From B3-G11 sp039714175 (GTDB lineage: Bacteria > Actinomycetota > Acidimicrobiia > Spongiisociales > UBA5794): a stretch of 19,526 nucleotides of DNA. Both the position numbers and the translations under genes were made by a program. The notes beneath the pieces were generated by a model. That model did no database searches and was not told where the DNA came from. It saw nothing but the letters and a program-made list of their open reading frames with translations. Where the stretch lies: contig JBDLJV010000020.1 in assembly GCA_039714175.1 (NCBI GenBank), positions 1-19,526 on the forward strand, in the 5' to 3' direction. Position 1 is the first letter of the stretch. Every line of letters begins with the position of its first letter. Positions 1-7,612 of the stretch are shown piece after piece.

Positions 1-1
1 G

Positions 2-553
2 GTCGCGGCAGGCTCGGCGTTGTTCACGGTCCTGTCCATCGAAGGGTTCGAAGCCGCAGACACCTCGAGGGTCGCAGCACAGATCGTCACCGGAATCGGT
101 TTCCTCGGTGCAGGACTCATCTTCAGACAGGGCATCAATGTACAGGGTCTCACCACCGCCGCGGGACTGTGGTCAGTAGCAGCTATAGGTATGGCCGCGG
201 GAACCGGACTCTGGGGACTCGCGATCGTGGTTACCGGCATCATCCTCCTCGTCCTCAAGGTTTCGGACATGTTCGCGTCCCAGTTGCGATCACAGGTTCT
301 CAGACACGCCCACTGGTCGGTCCGTCTCACGGTCGACGATCCTTCGACAATCGACGACATCAGGGACATCGTCACGGGCCTCGCACCGACAGCGGCAAAG
401 GCGCTACCCGATATGGGGCATTGGGCCGTTGGTCAGAAGAAGGGCCTGCCAACCATCACCTTGATCCTCAGCGACGAGGAATTCAACCAACTGATCCCTG
501 TGTTCGAATCCCACGACGGCATCTCGAAGATTCGGATCCAAGAGGTTGATTAG
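2..553 (+). CDS. MgtC/SapB family membrane protein, 5' end missing
   Basis: This is the C-terminal 183 residues of an MgtC/SapB-family inner-membrane protein. The reading frame is open to the left edge (VAAGSALFTVLS...), so the true start lies outside the window; the TTG at 20 is internal. The membrane part contains the family signature DTSRVAAQIVTGIGFLGAG followed by NVQGLTTAAGLWSVAAIG, then another hydrophobic segment ending near LLVLKV. After that comes a soluble domain of roughly 95 residues (HWSVRLTV... to IRIQEVD), which resembles the ACT-like C-terminal domain of long MgtC proteins. Relatives are linked to magnesium limitation, acid tolerance or, in pathogens, control of ATP synthase; the role here cannot be told from sequence. 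It converges on the ABC permease gene, and its stop codon lies directly at the edge of a large inverted repeat that probably ends transcription from both sides. Confidence 0.9.
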   Translation, partial: VAAGSALFTVLSIEGFEAADTSRVAAQIVTGIGFLGAGLIFRQGINVQGLTTAAGLWSVAAIGMAAGTGLWGLAIVVTGIILLVLKVSDMFASQLRSQVLRHAHWSVRLTVDDPSTIDDIRDIVTGLAPTAAKALPDMGHWAVGQKKGLPTITLILSDEEFNQLIPVFESHDGISKIRIQEVD

Positions 554-635
554 GGCGGCGTAGCCGCCCGATCGCTCGGCTGCGCCTCGCTGTCAGCTTT
601 CAGCTGTCAGGCAGAGAGGGCGGCTACGCCGCCCT
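552..635. repeat. Inverted-repeat element with heptamer tract; likely bidirectional terminator
   Basis: A perfect 18-bp inverted repeat spans 552-569 and 618-635. Each arm is itself a small hairpin with a 7-bp stem (gggcggc / gccgccc) and a 3-nt loop. Between the arms lie a 29-bp core at 568-596, found again identically at 10008-10036, and three 7-bp units from 591 to 611 (tgtcagc, tttcagc, tgtcagg). The element fills the whole gap between two convergent genes: the MgtC stop ends at 553 and the permease stop is 634-636. It probably terminates transcription in both directions, although no U-tract is evident. The repetition at a second locus points to a dispersed extragenic element. Confidence 0.8.
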
Positions 636-1542
636 ACTTATCCTGCCCGATGGCGAAGCCGCTCATGAATGGCTTCTGCATGGCCATGAAGATCAGGGCA
701 GGCGGAATCGACGCGATGATGGCGGCGAGCATCAACGGTCCGTAATTCAGCGATCCATCGATGTTCGTCAACGTCTGGAGCGCAACCTGAACGACCATCT
801 TCGATTCATCCCTGATGATGAGGCTGGGCCAGAGGAACATGTTCCAGGTGTAGACGAACTGGATCACGAAGAGCGCCGCGATGACGTTCCACGAAATCGG
901 TATCAGCACCCGTGTGAGGAACTGCACCGGAGAGGCACCATCGATCTGGGATGCCTCGAGGAGTTCAACCGGCATGTTCGCAAAGTGCTGACGGAACAGG
1001 AACGCTCCCGTTGCGGAAGCGAGGAACGGAATCGTGATCGATGCCATCGTGTCCTGCCACCCGAATCCGGAGACCATGCGGAACATGGCAAGGATCATGA
1101 CCTCTGTCGGCATCATCAGCGTGACGAGGACGAAGAAGAACACGATCCATTTGCCGCGGAACTTGAAGTAGACGAATGCAAGGCCTGCAAGGAGGGAGAG
1201 GATCGTCTTACCGGTCGTCACATAGACAGCCTGCAGGGTGGAATTCCACATGGCTCCTGAGAAGTCTCTCGTGAACCAGACAACCTCGAAGTTGTCTCGA
1301 AGTGCACTCCCCGGCGTGAACTGGAAAGAGAAGATCTCCGCATTCGTCTGCGTTGAGATCAACATCGCATAGAGCAGTGGGAACGCGATGAGAACAGCGG
1401 TCAATGCCAACCAGATGTGATAGTGCCAGAGGCGTCCCCTGATCAGGCCCCTCGTCTGCACACCCGGTGAGAGACCCTTCATCGGAGCCTTCTTCTTGGG
1501 CGCTTTCCTGGGCCGGCCCAGCGTTCGCTCGGGTGCACTCAT
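634..1542 (-). CDS. ugpE: ABC transporter permease, UgpE/MalG type
   Basis: This is the second membrane subunit of a CUT1-family (carbohydrate / glycerol-3-phosphate type) importer, 302 residues. A basic N-terminus (PRKAPKKK) is followed by a first membrane span near residues 43-63 and about five more. The MetI-like EAA loop that docks the ATPase is clear at 196-202 (EASQIDG) and continues to IPISWNV. The protein ends with the hydrophobic helix and short tail usual for UgpE. I chose the ATG at 1542 because it overlaps the stop of the upstream permease as ATGA, implying translational coupling; the longer reading starting at 1590 would lie inside that gene. It is the last gene of the operon and ends in the inverted repeat shared with the MgtC gene. 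The family is secure, the substrate is not. Confidence 0.9.
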   Translation of the reverse strand: MSAPERTLGRPRKAPKKKAPMKGLSPGVQTRGLIRGRLWHYHIWLALTAVLIAFPLLYAMLISTQTNAEIFSFQFTPGSALRDNFEVVWFTRDFSGAMWNSTLQAVYVTTGKTILSLLAGLAFVYFKFRGKWIVFFFVLVTLMMPTEVMILAMFRMVSGFGWQDTMASITIPFLASATGAFLFRQHFANMPVELLEASQIDGASPVQFLTRVLIPISWNVIAALFVIQFVYTWNMFLWPSLIIRDESKMVVQVALQTLTNIDGSLNYGPLMLAAIIASIPPALIFMAMQKPFMSGFAIGQDK

Positions 1543-2921
1543 GCGGACCCCCCATAGCTGACCTTGCTCCCGCTCGTACGGAACTGCCACAACGTGACGG
1601 CGATGACGGCACCGAACAGGATGACGGACTGAGCTGCGCCTCGACCAAGGTCACCGTTGTTCACACCGACGCGGATGATCTCGTAGATCGCAACGGATGT
1701 CTTCCCAGCAGGGGCGCCCTTCGTCATGAAATCGATGGTTGCGTAGATCTCGAAGAACGCGTAGGTGAGGTTCGTGACCAGCAGGAAAAACGTGATCGGT
1801 GACAGAGCTGGAAGAACGATCTTCGTGAAGCGCTGCCATGTGGAGGCACCGTCGATGAGTGCCGCTTCCACCTGGTCGAGGGACACGGTCTGCAGTCCGG
1901 CGAGATAGAAGAGGATGTTGTAGCCGAGGATCTTCCAACCACTGGCAAGGATGATCGCGAATTGGGCGAGCACAGCGCTCTCGCGGTAGTTGGGGACGTC
2001 GATGCCGAGCCAATCACGCATCGCATGGGTGAAGATGCCTGCGGTCGGATCGAAGATCATGAAGAAGAGAACACCGGCAACTGCTGGCGAGATGGCGTAG
2101 GGCCAGATGAGCAGGGTTCGATAGATGGTTCCACCGGCGATCTGCCTGAATGCGAGGTAGGCGACGGCAAGGCCGCCGATCATCCCGAAGGCGACTGTGC
2201 CCACGGAGATGATGATGGTGTTGAGGTACACCGGTCGATAGGCGACTTGACCGCCTCCACCGGGCGAGAACATGGCGTAGAGGGCGACGAAGACTGAGAG
2301 CATCGCCACGATGGAGGCGAGGTCCGCTCCCTTGCGGCCCAGCGTTCCCGGGGTTGAGCGCTTCATCCAGAAGCGCGCCGCGTAGATGAGACCTATGGCA
2401 ATGAGCGGGTAGAGAACGAGTTTGAGCGGATCGGCGACCAGCAACTCGGTGAAGTTGCCGAAACACACCTCTTTGGACTTCGGGGCTCCGAGGCGAGCGA
2501 GTTTTGTCGACAGCGTGAATGTCTGAATGGCAGGGGCATAGAGGAAGACCACCAGGATGATCAACGTCGGTGACAGCAGCACCCACGGAACCCACCAGCC
2601 CATGCGGTATCCGCCAGTGCGGATCTCGCCAGCCATCGCGTCACTCGTGTCGCTGATGCCATCGGCCCTGTCGAAGAAGAATTGGAGGATGAGAAGGGCT
2701 ATCCAGCCGCCTCCGAACATGAGTCCGTAGGCGAGGAGATGGTCGACCCCGGTGGTCTCCGCGGCAAAGCCGCACTGACCCATGGCAAGAGGTGTAACTG
2801 CGGCCCCGGCCACCGCGACTGCGGATCCGATTCCGAGACGTTGCACCGTGACATTCTCAGCATTCAGCCATACGTACAGGGGGCCGAGTACGGCTGCGAC
2901 GATAAGGCCAAGGATCAGCAT
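1539..2921 (-). CDS. ugpA: ABC transporter permease, UgpA type, enlarged
   Basis: This is the first membrane subunit of the same importer. The C-terminal half closely follows UgpA as I recall it from E. coli: LLIWPYAISPAVAGVLFF, GYNILFYLAGLQ, the EAA loop EAALIDG at 352-358, then AFFEIYATIDF and GRGAAQSVILF. At 460 residues it is about 150 longer than the usual 290-300. The extra length is an N-terminal extension of roughly 105 residues with about three hydrophobic segments, plus an insertion near 165-225 that adds about two more before the first conserved core span is followed by the rest. No frameshift is seen. It starts at an ATG with only a weak ribosome site, 88 bp after ugpB, beyond a strong hairpin. 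It overlaps the downstream ugpE by ATGA. Confidence 0.88.
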   Translation of the reverse strand: MLILGLIVAAVLGPLYVWLNAENVTVQRLGIGSAVAVAGAAVTPLAMGQCGFAAETTGVDHLLAYGLMFGGGWIALLILQFFFDRADGISDTSDAMAGEIRTGGYRMGWWVPWVLLSPTLIILVVFLYAPAIQTFTLSTKLARLGAPKSKEVCFGNFTELLVADPLKLVLYPLIAIGLIYAARFWMKRSTPGTLGRKGADLASIVAMLSVFVALYAMFSPGGGGQVAYRPVYLNTIIISVGTVAFGMIGGLAVAYLAFRQIAGGTIYRTLLIWPYAISPAVAGVLFFMIFDPTAGIFTHAMRDWLGIDVPNYRESAVLAQFAIILASGWKILGYNILFYLAGLQTVSLDQVEAALIDGASTWQRFTKIVLPALSPITFFLLVTNLTYAFFEIYATIDFMTKGAPAGKTSVAIYEIIRVGVNNGDLGRGAAQSVILFGAVIAVTLWQFRTSGSKVSYGGSA

Positions 2922-2963
2922 TGGTTCGATGATTGCATACGTGAATTCGTCATGTGCGGTGTT

Positions 2964-2991
2964 CGGGGGTGGGATCTACGTCCCACCCCCG
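2964..2991 (-). promoter_or_regulatory. Hairpin between binding-protein and permease genes
   Basis: A perfect 11-bp stem (cgggggtggga / tcccacccccg) closes a 6-nt loop in the 88-bp gap between ugpB and ugpA. There is no following U-run on the minus strand, so a full terminator is unlikely. In many ABC operons such a hairpin stabilises the binding-protein message or attenuates read-through, giving more binding protein than permease. That role is inferred from position. Confidence 0.65.
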
Positions 2992-3009
2992 ATTCACACG
3001 CGTATTCGA

Positions 3010-4416
3010 TCAGCCTCCGAAGAGCTCTTCGTACTCGGTCAGTGACTTGTTGGCTTCCTCATTGGCCTGCGCCATGCGGGTTGCCACATCAAGATCGTTC
3101 ACGAGGATGTCCTCGATCGCAGCCGTGATGACGTCACGAATTGCAACGAAGTTTCCGAGCAGAGCACCAAGGCTTGCCGGTGTGTTCGCTGCAGCAGCGA
3201 GCTGGTCGGATGCGACCTTGTTGTTCGGGTTCGTCTCGTAGAAGCCCTCACCCTCGAGCAGCGTGATGCTGTCCTTGGTGATTGCCTCGTAGCCCGTCAA
3301 CTGGTGCCATTCGGCAGCGTTCTCGGGGTTCGAGAAGAAGTTCATGAACGCAAGCGCACCGTCCTGGGTCGTGGCGTCCATTCCGTCGAGCATCCAGATC
3401 GTCGCTCCACCAATGAGGTTGCCGACGTAGTCGACGTTCTCATTACGTGGCTGGAACGAGGCCTGAACCTCAAAGCCTGCAGTCGCTGCTTCGGTGTCGA
3501 AGAAGGACGTGTCAGAACTCGAGTAGACGAGCATCGCTACGTCTTGAGCGAGGAACGCGTTCGACGTTCCACCCCAGTCACGCTGGACGCCGGTGTACGT
3601 GTAGTAGCCAGCGTCTGAGAGACCCTTCCACCAGCTGATGTAGTCGATGACACCGTCGGACTCGAGGAAGACCTCGGTCGCGCGGCCGGTACGACCGTTA
3701 TCGGCGTTGGCGAGAAGCTCGCCCTGCTGTCCAAGGCTCTGCTCCACGAACCACGAGTGGTTCGGCCACGTGATACATCCGGATGGTGCATCGTCGAGTG
3801 CCATGACGGCTTCACATGCTGCGGTGACGTCGCCCCACGTTGCGGGAGGCTCGGTGATACCAGCGGCGTTCAGGATGTCCATGTTGTTGAACATCACCGT
3901 TGTCGACGTGTTCCACGGCATCGAGTAGAACGAGCCGTCCACGGTGTAGTAGTTGCGAGCAGCATCGATGACCGAGTCCAGAACGACCGGCTCTCCAAGG
4001 ATCTCCGAACGACCGTCAATGGCTTCGGTAACCGATTTGAAGATCGGGTTTCCATCGTTGCCCACAGCATCGAGTGCCTGCCTTGTGGCAGCCTCGAAGA
4101 AGTGGATCAGCGCTGGCGGCTCCCCGGAGTCCACCGCGAGAACGGCGGCCTCGAATGCCGAGTTGTACGAATCGAACGAGGTCACGTTGACGTTGTACTC
4201 AGGGTGGTTGGCGTTGAAGGCAGCTGCCTTCTCCTTGCTGTACTCGAACCTGTAGTCCGAGAAAGCAACCCAGAACTCAATGTCGATGACCTCTGCGGGG
4301 TCTCCCCCGTCGTCACCGTCGGACCCGGCGGTCGTCGTGGTGTCATCAGTTCCGCTCGAACACGCCGCAGCGATCATCGCGATCACTGCCAGCAATGCAA
4401 GAAGTCGATACTTCAT
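3010..4416 (-). CDS. ugpB: ABC transporter substrate-binding lipoprotein, UgpB-like
   Basis: This is the extracytoplasmic solute-binding protein, 468 residues. The N-terminus is a lipoprotein signal: MKYR, a hydrophobic stretch, then the lipobox AAAC with Cys19 as the expected lipidation site. A Ser/Thr/Asp/Gly-rich linker follows before the folded domain begins around residue 45. The stretch PENAAEWHQLTGY...ITK...GFYETNP near 360-400 matches the UgpB family very well, as does PPALIHFFEAATRQAL. UgpB proteins bind sn-glycerol-3-phosphate and glycerophosphodiesters, but family members also bind other sugars and polyols, so the ligand stays open. Translation starts at an ATG with a GAGGA site six bases upstream. 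It is the first transporter gene, 131 bp downstream of the amidotransferase gene on the same strand. Confidence 0.9.
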   Translation of the reverse strand: MKYRLLALLAVIAMIAAACSSGTDDTTTTAGSDGDDGGDPAEVIDIEFWVAFSDYRFEYSKEKAAAFNANHPEYNVNVTSFDSYNSAFEAAVLAVDSGEPPALIHFFEAATRQALDAVGNDGNPIFKSVTEAIDGRSEILGEPVVLDSVIDAARNYYTVDGSFYSMPWNTSTTVMFNNMDILNAAGITEPPATWGDVTAACEAVMALDDAPSGCITWPNHSWFVEQSLGQQGELLANADNGRTGRATEVFLESDGVIDYISWWKGLSDAGYYTYTGVQRDWGGTSNAFLAQDVAMLVYSSSDTSFFDTEAATAGFEVQASFQPRNENVDYVGNLIGGATIWMLDGMDATTQDGALAFMNFFSNPENAAEWHQLTGYEAITKDSITLLEGEGFYETNPNNKVASDQLAAAANTPASLGALLGNFVAIRDVITAAIEDILVNDLDVATRMAQANEEANKSLTEYEELFGG

Positions 4417-4547
4417 GTTTATTCCTCATTTTCCTCCCTGCCTCGTGGCAGGGATACCCGAGCAGGACGGTTCCGACCCGGTGACATACTCACACTAGCG
4501 ATGTAGGAATCCCCAAGAGTTCGTCTCGCACCGAAGATGACGCGGGT
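4417..4547 (-). promoter_or_regulatory. Leader region of ugpB with short hairpin
   Basis: This 131-bp gap separates the amidotransferase stop from the ugpB start. It holds a 7-bp stem (ccctgcc / ggcaggg, 4436-4453) with a tcgt loop just ahead of the ugpB ribosome site, so it would lie in the ugpB leader RNA. No clear terminator follows the amidotransferase gene. TAnnnT-type -10 candidates exist near 4490-4500 but none has a convincing -35, so I do not assign a promoter. The two gene groups may be one transcript or two. Confidence 0.4.
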
Positions 4548-5261
4548 TTACGCGATACCGGCAATCAAGCGACACATCCACGATGCAACGACATGGTCGT
4601 CCACGGGGACAATCAAGGACGCAATCGCCTCATCCGCCAGCAACCCGAATTCTCCGCGTTGTTTGCGGTAGACATACTCGGCGAAGGCAGCATTGAACTC
4701 AGGGTGACCCTGGATCCCGATGTGTGTCGGCGAGAATTCGACGAGGAAGTTCGCGCAATGCTCGCTTGAGCCGAGTACCAACGCCCCGTCGGGCAACGCG
4801 ACGATCTGATCCTGATGGATCATGATCAGCGAAACTGAATCACTCTCGCCATCCATCCAGGATCGCGATTCCGTAATTGCCACTGTGTGGACACCGGCTC
4901 CCCAACCCCCGTCGTACTCGACGACGGTACCGCCGAGGGCCGTTGCCATCACCTGCAGCCCGAAACAGACACCGAAGACAGGTACAGCCGCGTCCGCTGT
5001 CGAGCGGACGAACGCCTCCAAGTCCCGTATCCACTTCTCGTCGTCATACACTGCCGACTTCGAGCCTCCTATGACGTAGCCATCGCACTCCGAAGGATCG
5101 TCGGGCAACTCCCCCAGGAACGCGTTGTATGAAACGAGGTCGATGCCGCAGTCACCGAGAAGCTTCGAGAACATCTCGGTGAAGTCCCCAGCGATCGACA
5201 GGTAGTCGTCCGGGAGCGCGCCGCATACGAGAAGCCCGACTCGCGTCACGCGCTCCGTCAC
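4548..5261 (-). CDS. Class I glutamine amidotransferase-like protein
   Basis: This 237-residue protein is a stand-alone class I (triad) glutamine amidotransferase domain of the GMP-synthase-like group. The nucleophile elbow is VFGVCFGLQ with Cys99, and His186 and Glu188 in GIQGHPEF complete the triad. An oxyanion-type glycine pair is at YVIGGSKSAVY (64-66). The domain is catalytically intact and has no fused synthetase, so it probably acts as a hydrolase or as a partner of another enzyme. It begins at GTG, overlapping the SDR stop by GTGA, and comes third after a glutamine-synthetase-family ligase and the SDR. In that setting a gamma-glutamyl-amide hydrolase that removes a glutamyl tag is plausible, by analogy with PuuD-type steps. 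This is inference, and its motif is not that of the PuuD subfamily. Confidence 0.85.
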   Translation of the reverse strand: MTERVTRVGLLVCGALPDDYLSIAGDFTEMFSKLLGDCGIDLVSYNAFLGELPDDPSECDGYVIGGSKSAVYDDEKWIRDLEAFVRSTADAAVPVFGVCFGLQVMATALGGTVVEYDGGWGAGVHTVAITESRSWMDGESDSVSLIMIHQDQIVALPDGALVLGSSEHCANFLVEFSPTHIGIQGHPEFNAAFAEYVYRKQRGEFGLLADEAIASLIVPVDDHVVASWMCRLIAGIA

Positions 5262-6034
5262 TCGGGAGTCACATAGGCAGCGGTGATCCCACCGTCGACG
5301 AGGAACTCGCTTCCCGTCACATACGACGAATCGTCGGACGCGAGGAACAGCGCTGACTTCGCCATCTCCTCAGCAAGGCCGAACCGACCCATGGGCACGT
5401 GCACGAGGCGACGCTGCTTCTTCTCCTCGGTATCGAGGAATTTCATGAGCAGCTCGGTGCGCAGCGGACCGGGGCTGAGAGCGTTGACGCGAATGCCCTC
5501 CCTTGCGTGCACAACCGCGAGCTCGCGAGAGAGCGCAAGTACCGCACCCTTTGAGGCCGTGTAGGCGACCTGTGGTGTGGCGGCTCCGAGATGGGCCACG
5601 AACGATGCCGTGTTGATGACCGAACCGCCACCGGAACGCTTCATCGCGGGGATTCCGTACTTGCAGCCGAGGAATACACCCTTGGCGTTGATGTTCATCG
5701 TCAGGTCCCAGATGCCTTCGGACGTTGCTTGGGAATCACCATCGTCACTGTGCATGATCCCGGCGTTGTTGAACATCACATGGAGTCCCCCGAAGGACTC
5801 CTCTGCAGCGCGCACCATCGCCTCGGAATCAGCGGCGCTGGAAACATCTGCACGTACTGAAATCGCCTCGCCACCGGCACTCACGATGTCTTCAGCCGTT
5901 GCACTGGCCGATGCCTCGTCCAAATCGACACAGACGACCTTCGCCCCCTCCTGAGCGAAGAGAAGCGCTGCTTCGCGTCCGATGCCGCTGCCGGCACCAG
6001 TGATCAAGGCGACCTTGTTGGCCAATCGACTCAT
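5258..6034 (-). CDS. Short-chain dehydrogenase/reductase
   Basis: This is a classical SDR oxidoreductase of 258 residues. The Rossmann motif GAGSGIG is at 13-19, and an acidic residue ends the second strand (CVDLDE, 35-40), which favours NAD over NADP. The structural motif NNAG is at 89-92. The catalytic residues are Ser144, Tyr158 and Lys162 (YTASK). The C-terminus has the usual SDR ending GSEFLVDGG. I chose the ATG at 6034 because a GGAGA site precedes it by five bases; the longer reading adds eight residues without better support. It lies 30 bp after the ligase gene and overlaps the amidotransferase gene, so it should act on a product of the same pathway, for example an alcohol or aldehyde carried on a glutamyl conjugate. 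The actual substrate is unknown. Confidence 0.92.
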   Translation of the reverse strand: MSRLANKVALITGAGSGIGREAALLFAQEGAKVVCVDLDEASASATAEDIVSAGGEAISVRADVSSAADSEAMVRAAEESFGGLHVMFNNAGIMHSDDGDSQATSEGIWDLTMNINAKGVFLGCKYGIPAMKRSGGGSVINTASFVAHLGAATPQVAYTASKGAVLALSRELAVVHAREGIRVNALSPGPLRTELLMKFLDTEEKKQRRLVHVPMGRFGLAEEMAKSALFLASDDSSYVTGSEFLVDGGITAAYVTPE

Positions 6035-6064
6035 GTTCGTCTCCGTTCTCGTTATCAAGGGATC

Positions 6065-7441
6065 TCAGATGCGGTCGAAGTAGCGCGCACGCTCCCAGTC
6101 GGTCACGGCTGCGTCGTAGGCTGCGGCCTCGACCGAGTAGAAGTGGGCGTAGTGGTCCTGCACCGCCTTGGTGAGGGCACGAGCGGCGACGCTGCTGTCA
6201 GCGAACGCTGGAATCGCGGAGGTGAGCGATCCCGGTACTGCGGGGAGGTCCTGTGCTGCATAGACATCTCCCGAGAACATCTCCGGGGCATCCATGCTGT
6301 TCTCGATACCGTCGATTCCCGATGCGAGTGCCGCAGCGTACGCGAGATAGGGATTGACGTCGCCGCCGGGGATCCTGCATTCGATACGAAGGCTCGGTCC
6401 TTCCCCAACGACCCGGTATCCAGCCGTCCGGTTGTCGTAGCTCCATGCAATATTGGTCGGAGCCCATGACGCTTCCTGGTATCGCTTGTACGAGTTCACG
6501 GTGGGCGCATAGAACGGCATGAAGTCCTCGGTGTGCTGCATCCAGCCGCTGAGGAACGCTGTGAACACGTCTGAGCACCGAATTGGGCCGATCTCGTTGT
6601 TGCCAGCGAAGGCATTCTCGTCCCCGTCCCAGAGGCTGAGGTGGATGTGGCAACTCGATCCTGCCTGGTCGGCCTCCGGCTTCGCCATGAACGTGACACT
6701 CATGTCGAACTGATCGGCAGTGTCCTTCATCAGCAGCTTCATGATCGTGTGCCGGTCTGCCATTTCGAGGATCTCCGAGTACCTGATGTTCATCTCGTGC
6801 TGACCACGACCGAATTCACCCTTCGAGTTCTCGACAGGGATGCCTGAGGCTGCGAGATGTCGGCGAACCGCGCCGTTGTAGAACTCCTCGCGACTCCCCT
6901 GCAGGATGTGATAGTCCTCGCTGTACCAGCCGATCGAAGTCAGGTCGTTGAACCCGCTGTCAGCCGCTTCGCGATACGACTCCTCGTACAAGTAGTACTC
7001 GAGCTCAGAGGCCGCCTTCGCGTTGAACCCGAGGGAAGCGAGACGCTCGATCTGTCTCCGCAGGATCGTCCTCGGGGCTACGGGAACAAGCTCGTGGGTT
7101 GCGTCGTCGATGAGGTCGCACAGAACGATCGCTGTTGCCGGTAACCACTCGGCCACTCGCAGGGTTGCCATGTCGGGAACCATGTGGAAGTCGCCGTAGC
7201 CAAGTTCCCAGCTCGAGTACTTGTACCCCGGAACCGGGTCCATCTCCATGTCGACGGTGAGGAGGTAGTCGCACGCATGGGTTCCGTTCTCCCCTACTTC
7301 AAGGAAGAACGACGCATCGAACCGCTTGCCATGGACCCGCCCGTAGTGATCAGTGAACGCGACGATGACCGTGTCGATGTCGCCGGACGACACGCGGGCA
7401 CCGAGGCTCTCAAGATCCAACATCCCACGTTCCAGAGCCAT
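6065..7441 (-). CDS. Glutamine synthetase family protein (probable gamma-glutamyl-amine ligase)
   Basis: This 458-residue protein has the glutamine-synthetase fold: an N-terminal beta-grasp (IDTVIVAFTDHYGRVHGKRF) and a catalytic domain. Metal and substrate motifs are present at 144-154 (ASELEYYLYEE), 211-221 (GRGQHEMNIRY), 262-270 (SSCHIHLSL), 316-320 (NSYKR), 337-343 (NRTAGYR) and 352-367 (ending GGDVNPYLA). The sequence looks closer to the PuuA / GlnA4 / IpuC side of the family, which joins glutamate to amines such as putrescine, ethanolamine or isopropylamine, than to housekeeping GlnA. It has no adenylylation-site loop that I can recognise. The start is uncertain: ATG at 7441 is used, ATG at 7423 has a better ribosome site, and a TTG lies at 7465. 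It heads the three-gene set with the SDR and amidotransferase. Confidence 0.85.
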   Translation of the reverse strand: MALERGMLDLESLGARVSSGDIDTVIVAFTDHYGRVHGKRFDASFFLEVGENGTHACDYLLTVDMEMDPVPGYKYSSWELGYGDFHMVPDMATLRVAEWLPATAIVLCDLIDDATHELVPVAPRTILRRQIERLASLGFNAKAASELEYYLYEESYREAADSGFNDLTSIGWYSEDYHILQGSREEFYNGAVRRHLAASGIPVENSKGEFGRGQHEMNIRYSEILEMADRHTIMKLLMKDTADQFDMSVTFMAKPEADQAGSSCHIHLSLWDGDENAFAGNNEIGPIRCSDVFTAFLSGWMQHTEDFMPFYAPTVNSYKRYQEASWAPTNIAWSYDNRTAGYRVVGEGPSLRIECRIPGGDVNPYLAYAAALASGIDGIENSMDAPEMFSGDVYAAQDLPAVPGSLTSAIPAFADSSVAARALTKAVQDHYAHFYSVEAAAYDAAVTDWERARYFDRI

Positions 7442-7612
7442 TGCGCACCCGATCGATTGCTTCAACCGGTGACAATAGCGACGCCAGCGTGGGGTCCGTT
7501 CCAGTCGTACTACGTATTACGTACTACGTACTACGACCGGCGAAGCGGGTTTTCCCTAGCCAGATAGCTCCCTGGGGGGCATGATGGAAGCAGATCGATC
7601 AACGGAGGTCGT
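7442..7612. promoter_or_regulatory. Divergent promoter region with four-unit heptamer tract
   Basis: This 171-bp region separates the divergent ligase and DUF1876 genes and must hold both promoters. Four near-identical 7-bp units occupy 7508-7535 (tactacg, tattacg, tactacg, tactacg). On the minus strand a TATTGT hexamer lies 6 bases before the TTG at 7465, so a start site near there is possible, but I see no -35. On the plus strand the DUF1876 gene has a good GGAGG ribosome site before its ATG. Confidence 0.5.

Noticed and set aside
4548..5261. Amidotransferase as GuaA or as a PuuD enzyme
   Set aside because: It lacks the ATP-pyrophosphatase half of GuaA, and its nucleophile motif (GVCFGLQ) is not the one I associate with PuuD; only the class is secure.
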